Part shown: one piece after another, positions 18,460-28,097 of the stretch
Position numbering within the stretch: the stretch's first letter is position 1
Layout of the letters: every line of letters starts with the position of its first letter
Origin: Chitinophagaceae bacterium UBA1931
GTDB taxonomy: Bacteria; Bacteroidota; Bacteroidia; Chitinophagales; Chitinophagaceae
DNA length: 64,000 nt
Reading direction: 5' to 3'
Assembly (NCBI GenBank): GCA_002337125.1
Contig: DDFJ01000004.1
Coordinates: 558,001 to 622,000 of the forward strand
Program-made: the position numbers and the translations under genes
The notes under the pieces: model-generated
The model's input: only the letters and a program-made list of their open reading frames with translations
Databases searched by the model: none
Told to the model about the DNA's origin: nothing

Positions 18460-20109
18460 TCACCATTCAATTTTTAAAAGTGATACTCCCTGTCTTGGCA
18501 AGGTTATTTTGTACGTAAGTTTCCTGTTGCCTATTTTTTGTTTAACAGGTTTTCCTTTGATATGCAGTTTGCCTGCAAGCTCCAGTCTTTTTATTTGTTC
18601 AGCAGTTGGGTTTTGCGGCGATCCCATTTTCTTCCACACTTCATAGGAGTTGCTGTATTCATTATCGATTCTGTATTCAGTAACAGTTACAACTGTTGCA
18701 GGTATTTCATCAACAGTAACCGTAACATCTTCAGCATCGCCCTGTTTATCTTCGTCATGATAATTCCAAAGCATAACTGTTGCAGTGCGTTTGTCTTTTG
18801 CTGCAAGTCCGCCAATATCTGTTTGCTTCCGTACACTGCTGTCGGTAAAAGTTTTTAAATCGTACATGCGGTTGCCTGTTACTTCCACTCTTCTTCCTTT
18901 CATCATACCAAACATGCGGAACACATTCAGCACAGGTTTATCCACACCGTTAGTAGCAAGGTCACGAAAGCCTGCAAACCATGGCTGGTTCTCAAATTCA
19001 AACGACCATGATACAGCACCCATTAAATTGGCTTTGTATTCATCGGCCAGTAAATATTTGCGTGCAAATGTTGCAGCAGTATAACTTGAATACATGGTTC
19101 CGTTGCGGTATGCATTTTCAGGATTGGTGCTCATACCACAGGCAGCACATCCTTCCGGATCACTTTCACCTATCACAATCGGAATATTTTTCAATGAAGG
19201 AAAAGATGTAACAGTAAGTATGCCGTTACGAATATTACGCATCTGCGTTCCTGCATTCATTACAACAGAACCGTTCACAACACGTGGCTGACCTTTTGCA
19301 TGAAACAAAACAAGATCAAGTGGTGAACCTGTTTTACCTGTTGCATAATTTGTACCACTAGTGCAGTGAGTAATAAATGCTGAAAGAAATTTTTCGCCAC
19401 CGCCTGTTGCATCGCAGCCTCCAACTTTTGCTGTTGGCAATGCTTTGCGTACACCATCAACTGCATAATCGTATGTTTTAAAATATTCTTCCTGTGTTCC
19501 CTGCCAGTATGTAATGTTGGGTTCATTCCATACTTCCCACCACCAGCTTTCCACTTCTTTTTTTCCGTAACGTTCAATGCAATGTTTTGTCCATTGATAA
19601 ACCAGCTCTCTCCATTTATTATAATCATTGGGAGGATAACTCCAGCCTGTATAAATTTCTTTGTAGGGATTACCGGGCTTCCAGTAATGCCGGTAAGGTT
19701 GTGGATGTGAGGATAATGCTTCCGGCATAAAACCAATCTGCGCCAATGGTTTCATTCCCCGCTGAATATAAGTATCAAAAATACTGTCAACAATTTTCCA
19801 GTAGTATACAGGATTTCCATTTGCATCTTCGGTATACACATTGGTTGAACCCCATTTCAATGCAGCAGTTCCATCGCCGGTAGTAAGTAAGTTATGCGTA
19901 CGTACAAAAACAGGCACAGGACTTAATGCTGCAATTTCCGACAACAGTTTTTTCCCGTCTTTCATGTAAGTATAGTTTGGTTCATCATAACCAAACCATG
20001 CCCAGATGGGTTTCATATCGCCGGTTTCTTTCGCTAAATCAACATGTATGTACGGAGATTGTGCAACTGCTGAAGAAAAAATAAAAAATATAAAGACAAG
20101 CTTTTTCAT
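18460..20109 (-). CDS. GH39 beta-xylosidase-like glycosidase
   Basis: 549 residues from the ATG at 20109; the upstream in-frame region to 20166 has no signal-like start. The signal peptide is 'MKKLVFIFFIFSSAVAQ'. Clan GH-A motifs: the acid/base Glu in WWWEVWNEPN and the probable nucleophile Glu in PIVIGESDPEG. 'ALSPVPVFVRTHNLL' at the barrel start is typical of GH39. The C-terminal beta-sandwich ends 'LPRQGVSLLKIEW'. GH39 enzymes release beta-xylose or, in some cases, other side-chain sugars. It lies between CE12 and the PL22-like gene, with 1 bp to the latter. Confidence 0.88.
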   Translation of the reverse strand: MKKLVFIFFIFSSAVAQSPYIHVDLAKETGDMKPIWAWFGYDEPNYTYMKDGKKLLSEIAALSPVPVFVRTHNLLTTGDGTAALKWGSTNVYTEDANGNPVYYWKIVDSIFDTYIQRGMKPLAQIGFMPEALSSHPQPYRHYWKPGNPYKEIYTGWSYPPNDYNKWRELVYQWTKHCIERYGKKEVESWWWEVWNEPNITYWQGTQEEYFKTYDYAVDGVRKALPTAKVGGCDATGGGEKFLSAFITHCTSGTNYATGKTGSPLDLVLFHAKGQPRVVNGSVVMNAGTQMRNIRNGILTVTSFPSLKNIPIVIGESDPEGCAACGMSTNPENAYRNGTMYSSYTAATFARKYLLADEYKANLMGAVSWSFEFENQPWFAGFRDLATNGVDKPVLNVFRMFGMMKGRRVEVTGNRMYDLKTFTDSSVRKQTDIGGLAAKDKRTATVMLWNYHDEDKQGDAEDVTVTVDEIPATVVTVTEYRIDNEYSNSYEVWKKMGSPQNPTAEQIKRLELAGKLHIKGKPVKQKIGNRKLTYKITLPRQGVSLLKIEW

Positions 20110-20209
20110 TGACGTTTTTTTTAACCGGCATTTTTTCTCTGTAGCAGCACCAGTTGTGTCACTCACTTGTGCGTTCAGTTTTCATAGCAGCATTTATTAA
20201 TGCATGAGT

Positions 20210-21547
20210 CTAATTCCCATCCGGCTTGGTGCTGTTAACAAACGAACTCATCGGCCAGTAAAAGTTTTCAACCGGCAAAGGTTTTGCAGCATCGAAGCTG
20301 TCAACTTCAGGTCGTATAAATTCTGCCAGTGGTAATTGTTGTTGCCTGATGCTTTGAACAATACATCTTGCCAGTTCATAAGCACCATAAGGATTAAAGT
20401 GAGTATTATCTTCCAGTTTAGTTGTCTGTCCTGGAAATGTATTGGCCGGGTAATGCACAAATGCTTTTACAGATTCCTGCGGACCCCAAGCCTCATATAA
20501 AACTTTGCTCATGGCATTGAGATCAATCACCGCTACATTTTCTTCTTTCGCTGTTTGCCGAACTGCTTCGGGATAATCGCCCAATGTATTGACGATTTTC
20601 CCATTTGCATCAAAATTGCGACGGTTCATTGATGTAACAAGTACTGGGATGCCACCTTTCTTCTTAACTTCAGCAATGTATTGTTTCAATAGTTTTTTGT
20701 AAGAAGTGAATGCACCAATGCCCGGCCCTTTTTGTTTCTGATCGTTATGACCAAACTCCATGAATAAATAATCACCTGGTTTCATCAGGCTCAGAATTTT
20801 TTCAAGCCGCCTTGCACTTAAAAAAGAATTGAGTGCTTCACCGCTTTCTGCATAATTCGCTACAGCAATTTTTCCGGGCACAAAAAAACGTGGAAGCATT
20901 TGTCCCCATGCAGCCCACGGTTCACGGCTCTGATCAACAACAGTTGAATTGCCAGCAAGAAAAATAGTCGTTGCTGTTTTATTGGGAGTTATTTCAACTG
21001 CACAAACTTTAGGCATTGAATCGTTAAACTCAATGGTGAGAAAATTATCCCAATGCAGGTATTCGTATTCTCTTGGTTTTAACCGTACAGTCTTTACAAT
21101 ATTTCCTTTCTCATCACGGATTAAACTGTCTCTTACATTTACTGTAAATGTTTCTGTAACAAACTCACCTTTTTTTGTGCGGATATTTTCCAACATCAAC
21201 CGCCTGCACTCTGCACGTACTGTTGTAGCGGATGTTCCTTTCTTATCACCAAGAATCAGTTTTACATCATAATTTCCATCGGGCAGATTTACCGAAAAAT
21301 AAAAGGGTTTGGAAGAAGTTATATAATCACCTGTTAATGCATTTCCACCACGGTCAACTGCAGTCAGTTCCGATTCTTTGCTGAATCCATAACCTTTCTC
21401 ATTGGCAAATTTCGACTCAGGTGTTACACTGATATAGCCTTTTGCTGCACGGCCATTTCCAAAATCAAATTTGAACGATGTGCGTTGTGCATTTACAAAT
21501 ACAACAGATAACATTCCCCAAAAGACTAAACAGCATTTTATTTTCAT
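20210..21547 (-). CDS. CE12 rhamnogalacturonan acetylesterase
   Basis: 445 residues from the ATG at 21547. A second ATG at 21565 is in frame because the start region is a short near-duplication (MKIKCP-MKIKCC). The signal peptide ends VVFVNAQ. The N-terminal domain (about 25-190) is a galactose-binding-like beta-sandwich opening 'SFKFDFGNG'. The SGNH domain follows with GNSTVVDQ (block I Ser), ESGEAL, FMEFGHND and 'EDNTHFNPYGAYEL' (Asp-His). CE12 removes acetyl groups from the rhamnogalacturonan I backbone, opening it to lyases and GH105. The stop codon is TAG. Confidence 0.9.
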   Translation of the reverse strand: MKIKCCLVFWGMLSVVFVNAQRTSFKFDFGNGRAAKGYISVTPESKFANEKGYGFSKESELTAVDRGGNALTGDYITSSKPFYFSVNLPDGNYDVKLILGDKKGTSATTVRAECRRLMLENIRTKKGEFVTETFTVNVRDSLIRDEKGNIVKTVRLKPREYEYLHWDNFLTIEFNDSMPKVCAVEITPNKTATTIFLAGNSTVVDQSREPWAAWGQMLPRFFVPGKIAVANYAESGEALNSFLSARRLEKILSLMKPGDYLFMEFGHNDQKQKGPGIGAFTSYKKLLKQYIAEVKKKGGIPVLVTSMNRRNFDANGKIVNTLGDYPEAVRQTAKEENVAVIDLNAMSKVLYEAWGPQESVKAFVHYPANTFPGQTTKLEDNTHFNPYGAYELARCIVQSIRQQQLPLAEFIRPEVDSFDAAKPLPVENFYWPMSSFVNSTKPDGN

Positions 21548-21622
21548 TGGACATTTAATTTTCATTCATTATTTATTCAAACACCTTCAGCGTAGAAAAC
21601 GGCTGACGGGGTTTTGTATTTA

Positions 21623-22969
21623 TCACTTCTTAATTAACTGTATCGAACTATCATTCATCCCGAAATTAAACTGTGATACCAGTTGATATATTTCAGCACC
21701 TGCAAGCAACACCGGACCATAACCATGTGCAGCATAAACATTCACCGGGCGATGGTAATAAAACATTGGTTCAAACGACATACCTGTACCAACACATGTT
21801 CCTTCCACCTGTCCTTCTGCATTTACTTTTGTTGTAACCGCATTCCATGCAAGCATTGCCATTGGTGCATATGTTGCAGCATCAAGCCAACCTTTATTTA
21901 TTGCATGCGCAATACAATAAGCATAAATAGCAGTAGCTGATGTTTCGAGATAAGAATCTTCCCTGTCTAATAACTGGTGCCAGAAACCTTTTCCGCTTTG
22001 ATAAGAGGCAAGGCCTTTTACATGTGCTTTGAACTGCTGCAATACAAATGCTCTGCCGGGATGATTTTCAGGAAGCACATCAAGCAATTCTGTTTTTGCT
22101 AATAAAGCCCAGCCATTTGCTCTTCCCCACCTGAATTCAGGATGTGTTTCCATACTCTCCACCCAACCGTGCATATAGACGCCTTTTTCTTTATTGAACA
22201 TGCGCTGCGAAAATTGCTTCACCTGTTTTACTGCATCATCAAAATATTTCTGATCGCCTGTGAGTTTTCCCATCTGCGCAAGTGCAGGTACACCCATGTA
22301 CATATCATCAAGCCACAATGTATTTTCCTGCGGACGATGACGTGCAAGTGTTCCATCTTTCAAACGGTATTCCTTTTTTGCAACGTAGTTGATGTAGTTA
22401 TCAATCAACGGGCGGAGATTATTATTCAAACCTGAAGTTTGTGCTTTGATCATTGCTGCACAAACAGCTCCTGCATCATCCAGTGCATGCGGATCGATTG
22501 GCTGATTTAAGAAATGCTTTTTCTGAATGTATTCAACACTGAATTTTTCTTTTACAGCAGGAACCCACTCAGCAAGAAAATTAAAACGTGTTGTTACATA
22601 ATCGGCATATTGTTTATCCTTTGTTACCTGGTAAACCCGTTGCATGGCTGAGTAAGTAACACCCCATTCGTAACTGGTTAAACGAAAATCGCCTGGCTTT
22701 ACAATTGTGTTTGTATCCAGCTGCGATTTATTGGTTACCACTTCACCTGTTTGCTTGTTGATCATTTGTGCAGGTGTAACTGCATTGAGATAGTTGAACA
22801 CTTTATCAAGCATCGCTTTTATATTTTCCTTTACCGGAACAGTATAAGGAACCGGGTAGTCGGGTTGCAATGCATGCAAGGGAGCATTGGCATCCGTTTG
22901 CTTTTGCTGTGCATGCAGGTTTATAACACCTAAAACTAAAAGACCGGGTAATAAAAAGAATTTCTTCAT
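21623..22969 (-). CDS. GH105 unsaturated rhamnogalacturonyl hydrolase
   Basis: 448 residues with a signal peptide ending INLHAQ. It has an (alpha/alpha)6 barrel: 'SYEWGVTYSAMQRVYQVTKDKQYADYV', 'IDPHALDDAGAVCAAMIKAQ', 'LWLDDMYMGVPALAQMGKLTGD', 'WGRANGWALLAKTELLDVLP', 'GKGFWHQLLDREDSYLETSATAIYAY'. The Asp in LWLDDMYMG is the likely water-activating residue. GH105 removes the unsaturated galacturonate left at the non-reducing end by rhamnogalacturonan lyases. It is the first gene of the enzyme run, after a strong terminator and with no CAGGA repeat upstream, so its promoter is unclear. A second, shorter GH105 lies at 49439-50566. Confidence 0.9.
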   Translation of the reverse strand: MKKFFLLPGLLVLGVINLHAQQKQTDANAPLHALQPDYPVPYTVPVKENIKAMLDKVFNYLNAVTPAQMINKQTGEVVTNKSQLDTNTIVKPGDFRLTSYEWGVTYSAMQRVYQVTKDKQYADYVTTRFNFLAEWVPAVKEKFSVEYIQKKHFLNQPIDPHALDDAGAVCAAMIKAQTSGLNNNLRPLIDNYINYVAKKEYRLKDGTLARHRPQENTLWLDDMYMGVPALAQMGKLTGDQKYFDDAVKQVKQFSQRMFNKEKGVYMHGWVESMETHPEFRWGRANGWALLAKTELLDVLPENHPGRAFVLQQFKAHVKGLASYQSGKGFWHQLLDREDSYLETSATAIYAYCIAHAINKGWLDAATYAPMAMLAWNAVTTKVNAEGQVEGTCVGTGMSFEPMFYYHRPVNVYAAHGYGPVLLAGAEIYQLVSQFNFGMNDSSIQLIKK

Positions 22970-23021
22970 GTGTTGATTTTTATGGCAGTAATATTTCGAT
23001 AAAATTAAAACAGCTGGTTAT

Positions 23022-23060
23022 ATAAAACGAAAAAGACAGGTAAAATCAGCCTGCCTTTTT
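23022..23060 (-). terminator. Rho-independent terminator of the FAS1/Sus operon
   Basis: Read on the minus strand, AAAAAGGCAGG (23060-23050), a nine-nt loop, then CCTGTCTTTTT (23040-23030) form an 11 bp stem ending in a T run. The one non-Watson-Crick pair is a G-U wobble only on the minus strand (A-C on plus), which fixes the orientation. It lies about 30 bp after the SusD stop. Confidence 0.85.
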
Positions 23061-23091
23061 CTCACGATTGCTATATAAAGAACTATTCTTA

Positions 23092-24843
23092 TTACCATTT
23101 AAAAGGAAGATACCAGTCTTTTGCCATCAGCTTGGCCCTTGCAGCAGAAGCTGCTCCTGATGAAATTCCTGACTTTCTTAATTTATCATACACTTTGTCT
23201 GCAATAAAAGAAGGATCATTACGACGTATTGCAACACGCAATAAGTCTGCCCAACGTGTACCTTCAAATGCATTTTCCAAAGCTTCTTCTTTTATTAAAC
23301 CACTTTCGATACTTAATAAACTATCAGCTACAGGAATATCAACGTTTGGCAAATTAGCTCTGTTGCGGATTCCAATATTCCTGTACCAGTCTGAACGGTA
23401 ATAAGGTACACCTGAACTTCCACTGTTTCTTGCATCAAAATTAAATGGATAAGGCTCTGACAATGTGTTGTGATAAAGTGTAACATCACTACCCGGTGCC
23501 GGGTAAGCCCCGGAAATACCGTTGTTCCAGAAACCCCATGCAAGTCTGTATTTCCCTGCACGGTTTGCAGCTTCTGCAAAACGCAGGTGCAACTGAGTTT
23601 CTCTGAAGAGGAACCATTTTCCACTCTTGGTTAACACACTCGCCGGGCTTTGTGTAGCATAGTTAATGTAATTGTACAGGAACTTCATTGCTACTGGCTG
23701 ACCACCGATTGTCATTGTGCTCAATACACCTCTTGCATCGTAAGGAACCGCTCCACCTTGTGCTGATACTTTTTGTGTTTCGCTTTTCCACAAATCAAAC
23801 ACCTGCTGAGATGGTTGCACAAGATAGCTGCCACCAACAGGAGAAAAGAGTTTAATCAAAGAATTCTCTGGCTGGAATTTACTGTCGAATGGAAGTACCC
23901 AAACCCATTCCCTGTCGAATCCTTTTGAACCATAAGCCTGTTCAAACATGATCCGCCATTGGGAATCCCATATTAAAGTAGAAGCATCACCTGCTCTTGA
24001 ATAAGAAATGTAGTGGTCTATTGCACCATCGCTATCCCATCCAAGTTTATAAAAACTATAATAACGGCCATCTACAACACCTTGTGTACCTGTTTCCATT
24101 ACCTGCCTGTAATACTCAGCAGCTTTCTGGTAATTATTTTTCCATAAGTAAAGATCACCAAGCAATACTTTCTTATTTACATAAAATTTTTCTGTGGTAT
24201 AACCATCAACAGAAATATTCAGGTTGGTACCAGTTGGATATACATCTTTGTATGGGAGACTTTCAGTAAAATTAACCAGGCTGTCGAGCAACACATTAAA
24301 CGGAAGCTTCGGAAAGTTTGCACTGTTCTTTACATCATCCACATTCTTTAATGAACTTGTTACGTAAGGAACCTGTCCGTAATGAATCCCTAACTGCAGG
24401 TAAAGAAATGAACGCAACGCACCAATATCTGAATAACGCTGGTTAAATTCTGCTTCTTTCATTTTATTTTCCTTCTTCATTACAAGGAAGTGCTCCAGCA
24501 CATCATTGCAATTCAGGATTAACTCATAAAATGGTTTGGGACTTGCATATGGATTACTTTCTGTAACAGTATGTGTACTGAGTTGGCGCAGATTTTCATC
24601 AGCATTATTGGTTACATCCAGCAGGTCGGCACGAAGTTCATTCAGTACCACATACCTGTCAGCCAGTCCCATAAATTTGCCGTAGATGCCAATTACTGCA
24701 GCATCAGCATCATATACGTTCTGGTACATCTGGCTTTCATCAAGCGTATCTTTTGGCTTGATGTCAAATAATTTCTTACAGCCGGTAATACCCGTAATAA
24801 AGAGAAGAACAACAGCTGATAAAATTAAATTACGCTTCATCAT
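23092..24843 (-). CDS. SusD/RagB family outer-membrane lipoprotein
   Basis: 583 residues with an SPII signal and lipid Cys at residue 22 (ITGC-KKLFDIKP). SusD features: 'DESQMYQNVYDADAAVIGIYGKFMG' at the N-terminus, TPR-like helices ('EAEFNQRYSDIGALRSFLYLQLGIHYGQVPYV'), and a C-terminal 'EEALENAFEGTRWADLLRVAIRRNDP' followed by 'AKDWYLPFKW'. It caps its SusC partner at the outer surface and binds the glycan. It is the last gene of the seven-gene operon, paired with the SusC at 24894-28058 (50 bp apart) and followed by a terminator. Confidence 0.93.
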   Translation of the reverse strand: MMKRNLILSAVVLLFITGITGCKKLFDIKPKDTLDESQMYQNVYDADAAVIGIYGKFMGLADRYVVLNELRADLLDVTNNADENLRQLSTHTVTESNPYASPKPFYELILNCNDVLEHFLVMKKENKMKEAEFNQRYSDIGALRSFLYLQLGIHYGQVPYVTSSLKNVDDVKNSANFPKLPFNVLLDSLVNFTESLPYKDVYPTGTNLNISVDGYTTEKFYVNKKVLLGDLYLWKNNYQKAAEYYRQVMETGTQGVVDGRYYSFYKLGWDSDGAIDHYISYSRAGDASTLIWDSQWRIMFEQAYGSKGFDREWVWVLPFDSKFQPENSLIKLFSPVGGSYLVQPSQQVFDLWKSETQKVSAQGGAVPYDARGVLSTMTIGGQPVAMKFLYNYINYATQSPASVLTKSGKWFLFRETQLHLRFAEAANRAGKYRLAWGFWNNGISGAYPAPGSDVTLYHNTLSEPYPFNFDARNSGSSGVPYYRSDWYRNIGIRNRANLPNVDIPVADSLLSIESGLIKEEALENAFEGTRWADLLRVAIRRNDPSFIADKVYDKLRKSGISSGAASAARAKLMAKDWYLPFKW

Positions 24844-24893
24844 AAATTTCTTTTTAACTGTTTCAACAGTTTTTATTTATCACAAATTCTTTT

Positions 24894-27800
24894 TTACAAA
24901 CCAAACCTGATACCTGCCAATACTGATTTAAACAATGGATCAAGTCCTGTATCAATTCCCTGTGCATATACACTTGTACCTGCACTGAATTCCGGATCAT
25001 ATCCCATATACTTTGTAAATGTGAGCAGGTTGTTACCTGTTACATATACAGAAGCATTTTTCAGGAATTTATCTTTGAAAGGAATTGTATAACTAAGCGA
25101 TAAGCTGCGCAAACGCAGGTAAGAACCATCTTCAATCCATCTTGTGCTGAAACGATTGTTGCCCATTGGATCACCAAATGTTGCTTTTGGCATTGTGGTT
25201 ACCTGTCCATCAGTACGCCAGCGGTTTCTTACACTGTTCAACTGGTTTTCAATACCACTTTCCGATTCAAGCCTGTAACGCTGGTAGTTAAACAGGTCAT
25301 TACCTTTTGAGAAGGTAAACAACGCATCCAGCTGAACACGCTTATATGTAAGTGTTGTACTGAAACTTCCATAGAACTGAGGAGTAGAAATGCCAATGAT
25401 CTGCATATCTTTTTCATCAATAATGTTATCGTTATTCAGATCCACAAAACGAACATCGCCTGCACCAAAATAACTGTAGGAACCATCAGCATTCTTTTTC
25501 TTTAATCCTGCACTTGCAGCTTCACCTGCTGAACTGTAAACACCTTTTGCAATGTAGCCGTAGAAGATACCTGCTGAAGTACCTGACTGAGTTAAAATAT
25601 TTGCACCGGCAAATTGTGTTTGCAAACTGTTACCGGGTATTGATAATACCCTGTTTTGTACGGATGCTATATTTACACCTGCATCCCATGTCCATTTAGA
25701 CGCATTGATGAGTCGAACTGTTGCGCCTAACTCCACTCCTGTATTTTCCATACTTCCGCTGTTGGTAAGCACAGTGCTGAAACCGGTTGGAGTTGGAAGG
25801 CTTTCGTAAGAAAGCATGTTGTTTGTTTTTGAATGAAATACATCCAGGCTTAATGAAACACGTTCATTCCAGAATGCAACATCGAAACCAAGATTTGCTT
25901 TCTTCACTGTTTCCCACTGGATAGCAGGATTAGGAATACCGCTGCGTACCAACCCCTGCATACCTAAGAAGTTTTGAGAAACATAAGTCTGACGGTTGTT
26001 ATAGTTACCAATATCATCATTACCTGCAATGCTGTAGTTGAAACGAACTTTCAACAAATCAATTTTTGAATCTTCCATGAACCTTTCAGACGACAGAAGC
26101 CATGCAGCACCAATTGATGGCATTACTGCAAACTTGTTTCCGTTAATTGAAATTCCATCTTTTGCCTTCTGACCAAAACGTGAAGACCCATCCATTGCAG
26201 CATTTACAGTAACAAAGAATTTATCCTTAAATCCGTATTCCGCATTGAAATAAGTATTTAACCAGTTCCACATTCCAATACCACCGCCTGTTGTACGTAA
26301 AGCTGTAACACCATTTTGAATACTAACCAGGTCATCAGTTGCTGAGTTATAACCAAGTGCAAAATCCTGTTCAGCTTTGTTTTGCTGGTAACGCAAACCA
26401 AGCCTTGATGATAATTTATGATTGCGCTTGATTGTTTTTGAGTATTCAATTCTTGAATCAGAATAAATTGTAAATAAACGTTTCACCTGGTTTCCTAACC
26501 TGCTGTCGGCAATTGCATTACTCAACGTATCATCAGCAACACCTTTACGAGGTATGAAGATGTTCTCTCTCACTTTATCGAACACGATACCAAACAGGGT
26601 TGATACATTCAGTGATTTCGTTAATTCATATTTAAACTGGTATGAACCAAAGAAACGGTAAGATTTATTGTAAGCCTGCATGTTATTAATAATAGCGGTA
26701 GGATTACTTATACCGAGAATGTCTGTTTCTTCAAGGTTTGGAGAGAACACGCCCTTACTGTTTACTTCGTGCGAAGTAAGAAAAGGCGCCTTTGTAAGAG
26801 AAAGATAAACCGGGGCAAACTTATCTGCAATACCCTGGTATTTGAGCATTTGCTCATTATAAGTAAATGCAAGACTTCCCACACCGGTGAATTTCTTTGT
26901 AAAGTTGAACAATGCATTAAAGCGTGTATTATACCTTGTTAAATCGGTATTCTTAATGATGCCATTGTTTTTTGTATAGCCAACACTTAAAGCATAAGTA
27001 GCAATATTATCACCACCGGTTACCTTTAAGAAATAGTTTGTATTAATGCTGTTCTGCAATACTTTATCCTGCCAGTTGGTATTGTTATGATACCTGTAAT
27101 AATCTTTATTACCCGTTGTATCATCAACCATATAAGGAAGAGATGCAATTGTGCTTGATGAAAGACCTTTGCTTTGCAGCATTTCACCAAGGTAAACCCT
27201 GTAATCAGCTGCGTTCATAACAGGAAGAAAATCGGGGCGTTGGTTGATGCCGGCATATACACCAAAGTCAATTGAAGTTGCTTGCTTTTCGGCTCTTGAA
27301 GTAGTGATGATGATTGCTCCGTTGGCACCTTTTGTTCCGTAAATGGAAGCTGCATCTTTTACTACAGTTACATTATCAATATCATTTACATGAATTAATG
27401 AAAGCGGGTTGGTGTAGTTGTTGGCAATAAGACTTGTGCCGTAATCTTTCGCATCATAGATCATACCATCAACAACAATTAATGGAGCATTGGTTGCATT
27501 CAATGAATTATATCCACGCAGGAATAAATTTGCACCGGCACCGGGTGTACCCGATCTCCTGATTACATTCAAACCGGGAACCTGACCTTGTAAGAGTCCG
27601 TCAATTGTTTCAATCGGGCGCTTCCAGCTTGAATTAATATTTACACCTGTTGCTGAACCTGTTAAGTTTCGTCTTGCAACTTTACCTGTAGGAAGCACAA
27701 CCGGCTCCTGGAAAGAATTATTAGATTCAAACAGCAATGAAACACTGAGTTGATTGCGGCCTTTTAAAGCAACCTGCTTGTTTTCATAACCCTCGCCTGT

Positions 27801-28058
27801 AATAACCACATCGGTATAATAGGAAGGAACTTTCAATGTAAACTTGCCATCATCATCAGTAATTGTTGCAGAGAATTCGCTCACACTTAAACTTATACCT
27901 GCAAGTCCTTTTCCTGTTGCTGCATCTTTTACAACGCCGGTAATTCTTTTTACAGAAGAATCAGCCTTGGCAGTTTTAGTCTTTTGGGCAAACACTCCTG
28001 CAGAAGCCATCAATGCTAAAACAAGAACGAATCCTTTTGCCAGTTTATGTATGTTCAT
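24894..28058 (-). CDS. SusC/RagA family TonB-dependent outer-membrane transporter (divergent)
   Basis: About 1054 residues from the ATG at 28058 (in-frame ATGs also at 28067 and 28079). The signal peptide ends SAGVFAQ. A carboxypeptidase-regulatory-like beta-sandwich follows ('RITGVVKDAATGKGLAGISLSV'), then a plug with 'PLIVVDGMIYD', 'VTVVKDAASIYGTKGANGAIIITT', then a 22-strand barrel ending 'DPLFKSVLAGIRFGL'. The usual 'VVVIGYGT' before the plug is replaced by 'PVVLPTGKVARRNLTG', and the protein is more divergent than the other two SusCs here. It imports oligosaccharides together with the following SusD. Confidence 0.92.
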   Translation of the reverse strand: MNIHKLAKGFVLVLALMASAGVFAQKTKTAKADSSVKRITGVVKDAATGKGLAGISLSVSEFSATITDDDGKFTLKVPSYYTDVVITGEGYENKQVALKGRNQLSVSLLFESNNSFQEPVVLPTGKVARRNLTGSATGVNINSSWKRPIETIDGLLQGQVPGLNVIRRSGTPGAGANLFLRGYNSLNATNAPLIVVDGMIYDAKDYGTSLIANNYTNPLSLIHVNDIDNVTVVKDAASIYGTKGANGAIIITTSRAEKQATSIDFGVYAGINQRPDFLPVMNAADYRVYLGEMLQSKGLSSSTIASLPYMVDDTTGNKDYYRYHNNTNWQDKVLQNSINTNYFLKVTGGDNIATYALSVGYTKNNGIIKNTDLTRYNTRFNALFNFTKKFTGVGSLAFTYNEQMLKYQGIADKFAPVYLSLTKAPFLTSHEVNSKGVFSPNLEETDILGISNPTAIINNMQAYNKSYRFFGSYQFKYELTKSLNVSTLFGIVFDKVRENIFIPRKGVADDTLSNAIADSRLGNQVKRLFTIYSDSRIEYSKTIKRNHKLSSRLGLRYQQNKAEQDFALGYNSATDDLVSIQNGVTALRTTGGGIGMWNWLNTYFNAEYGFKDKFFVTVNAAMDGSSRFGQKAKDGISINGNKFAVMPSIGAAWLLSSERFMEDSKIDLLKVRFNYSIAGNDDIGNYNNRQTYVSQNFLGMQGLVRSGIPNPAIQWETVKKANLGFDVAFWNERVSLSLDVFHSKTNNMLSYESLPTPTGFSTVLTNSGSMENTGVELGATVRLINASKWTWDAGVNIASVQNRVLSIPGNSLQTQFAGANILTQSGTSAGIFYGYIAKGVYSSAGEAASAGLKKKNADGSYSYFGAGDVRFVDLNNDNIIDEKDMQIIGISTPQFYGSFSTTLTYKRVQLDALFTFSKGNDLFNYQRYRLESESGIENQLNSVRNRWRTDGQVTTMPKATFGDPMGNNRFSTRWIEDGSYLRLRSLSLSYTIPFKDKFLKNASVYVTGNNLLTFTKYMGYDPEFSAGTSVYAQGIDTGLDPLFKSVLAGIRFGL

Positions 28059-28097
28059 TTTTGTCATCACAAATATCATTTTAGTAATCGCTGTTTA

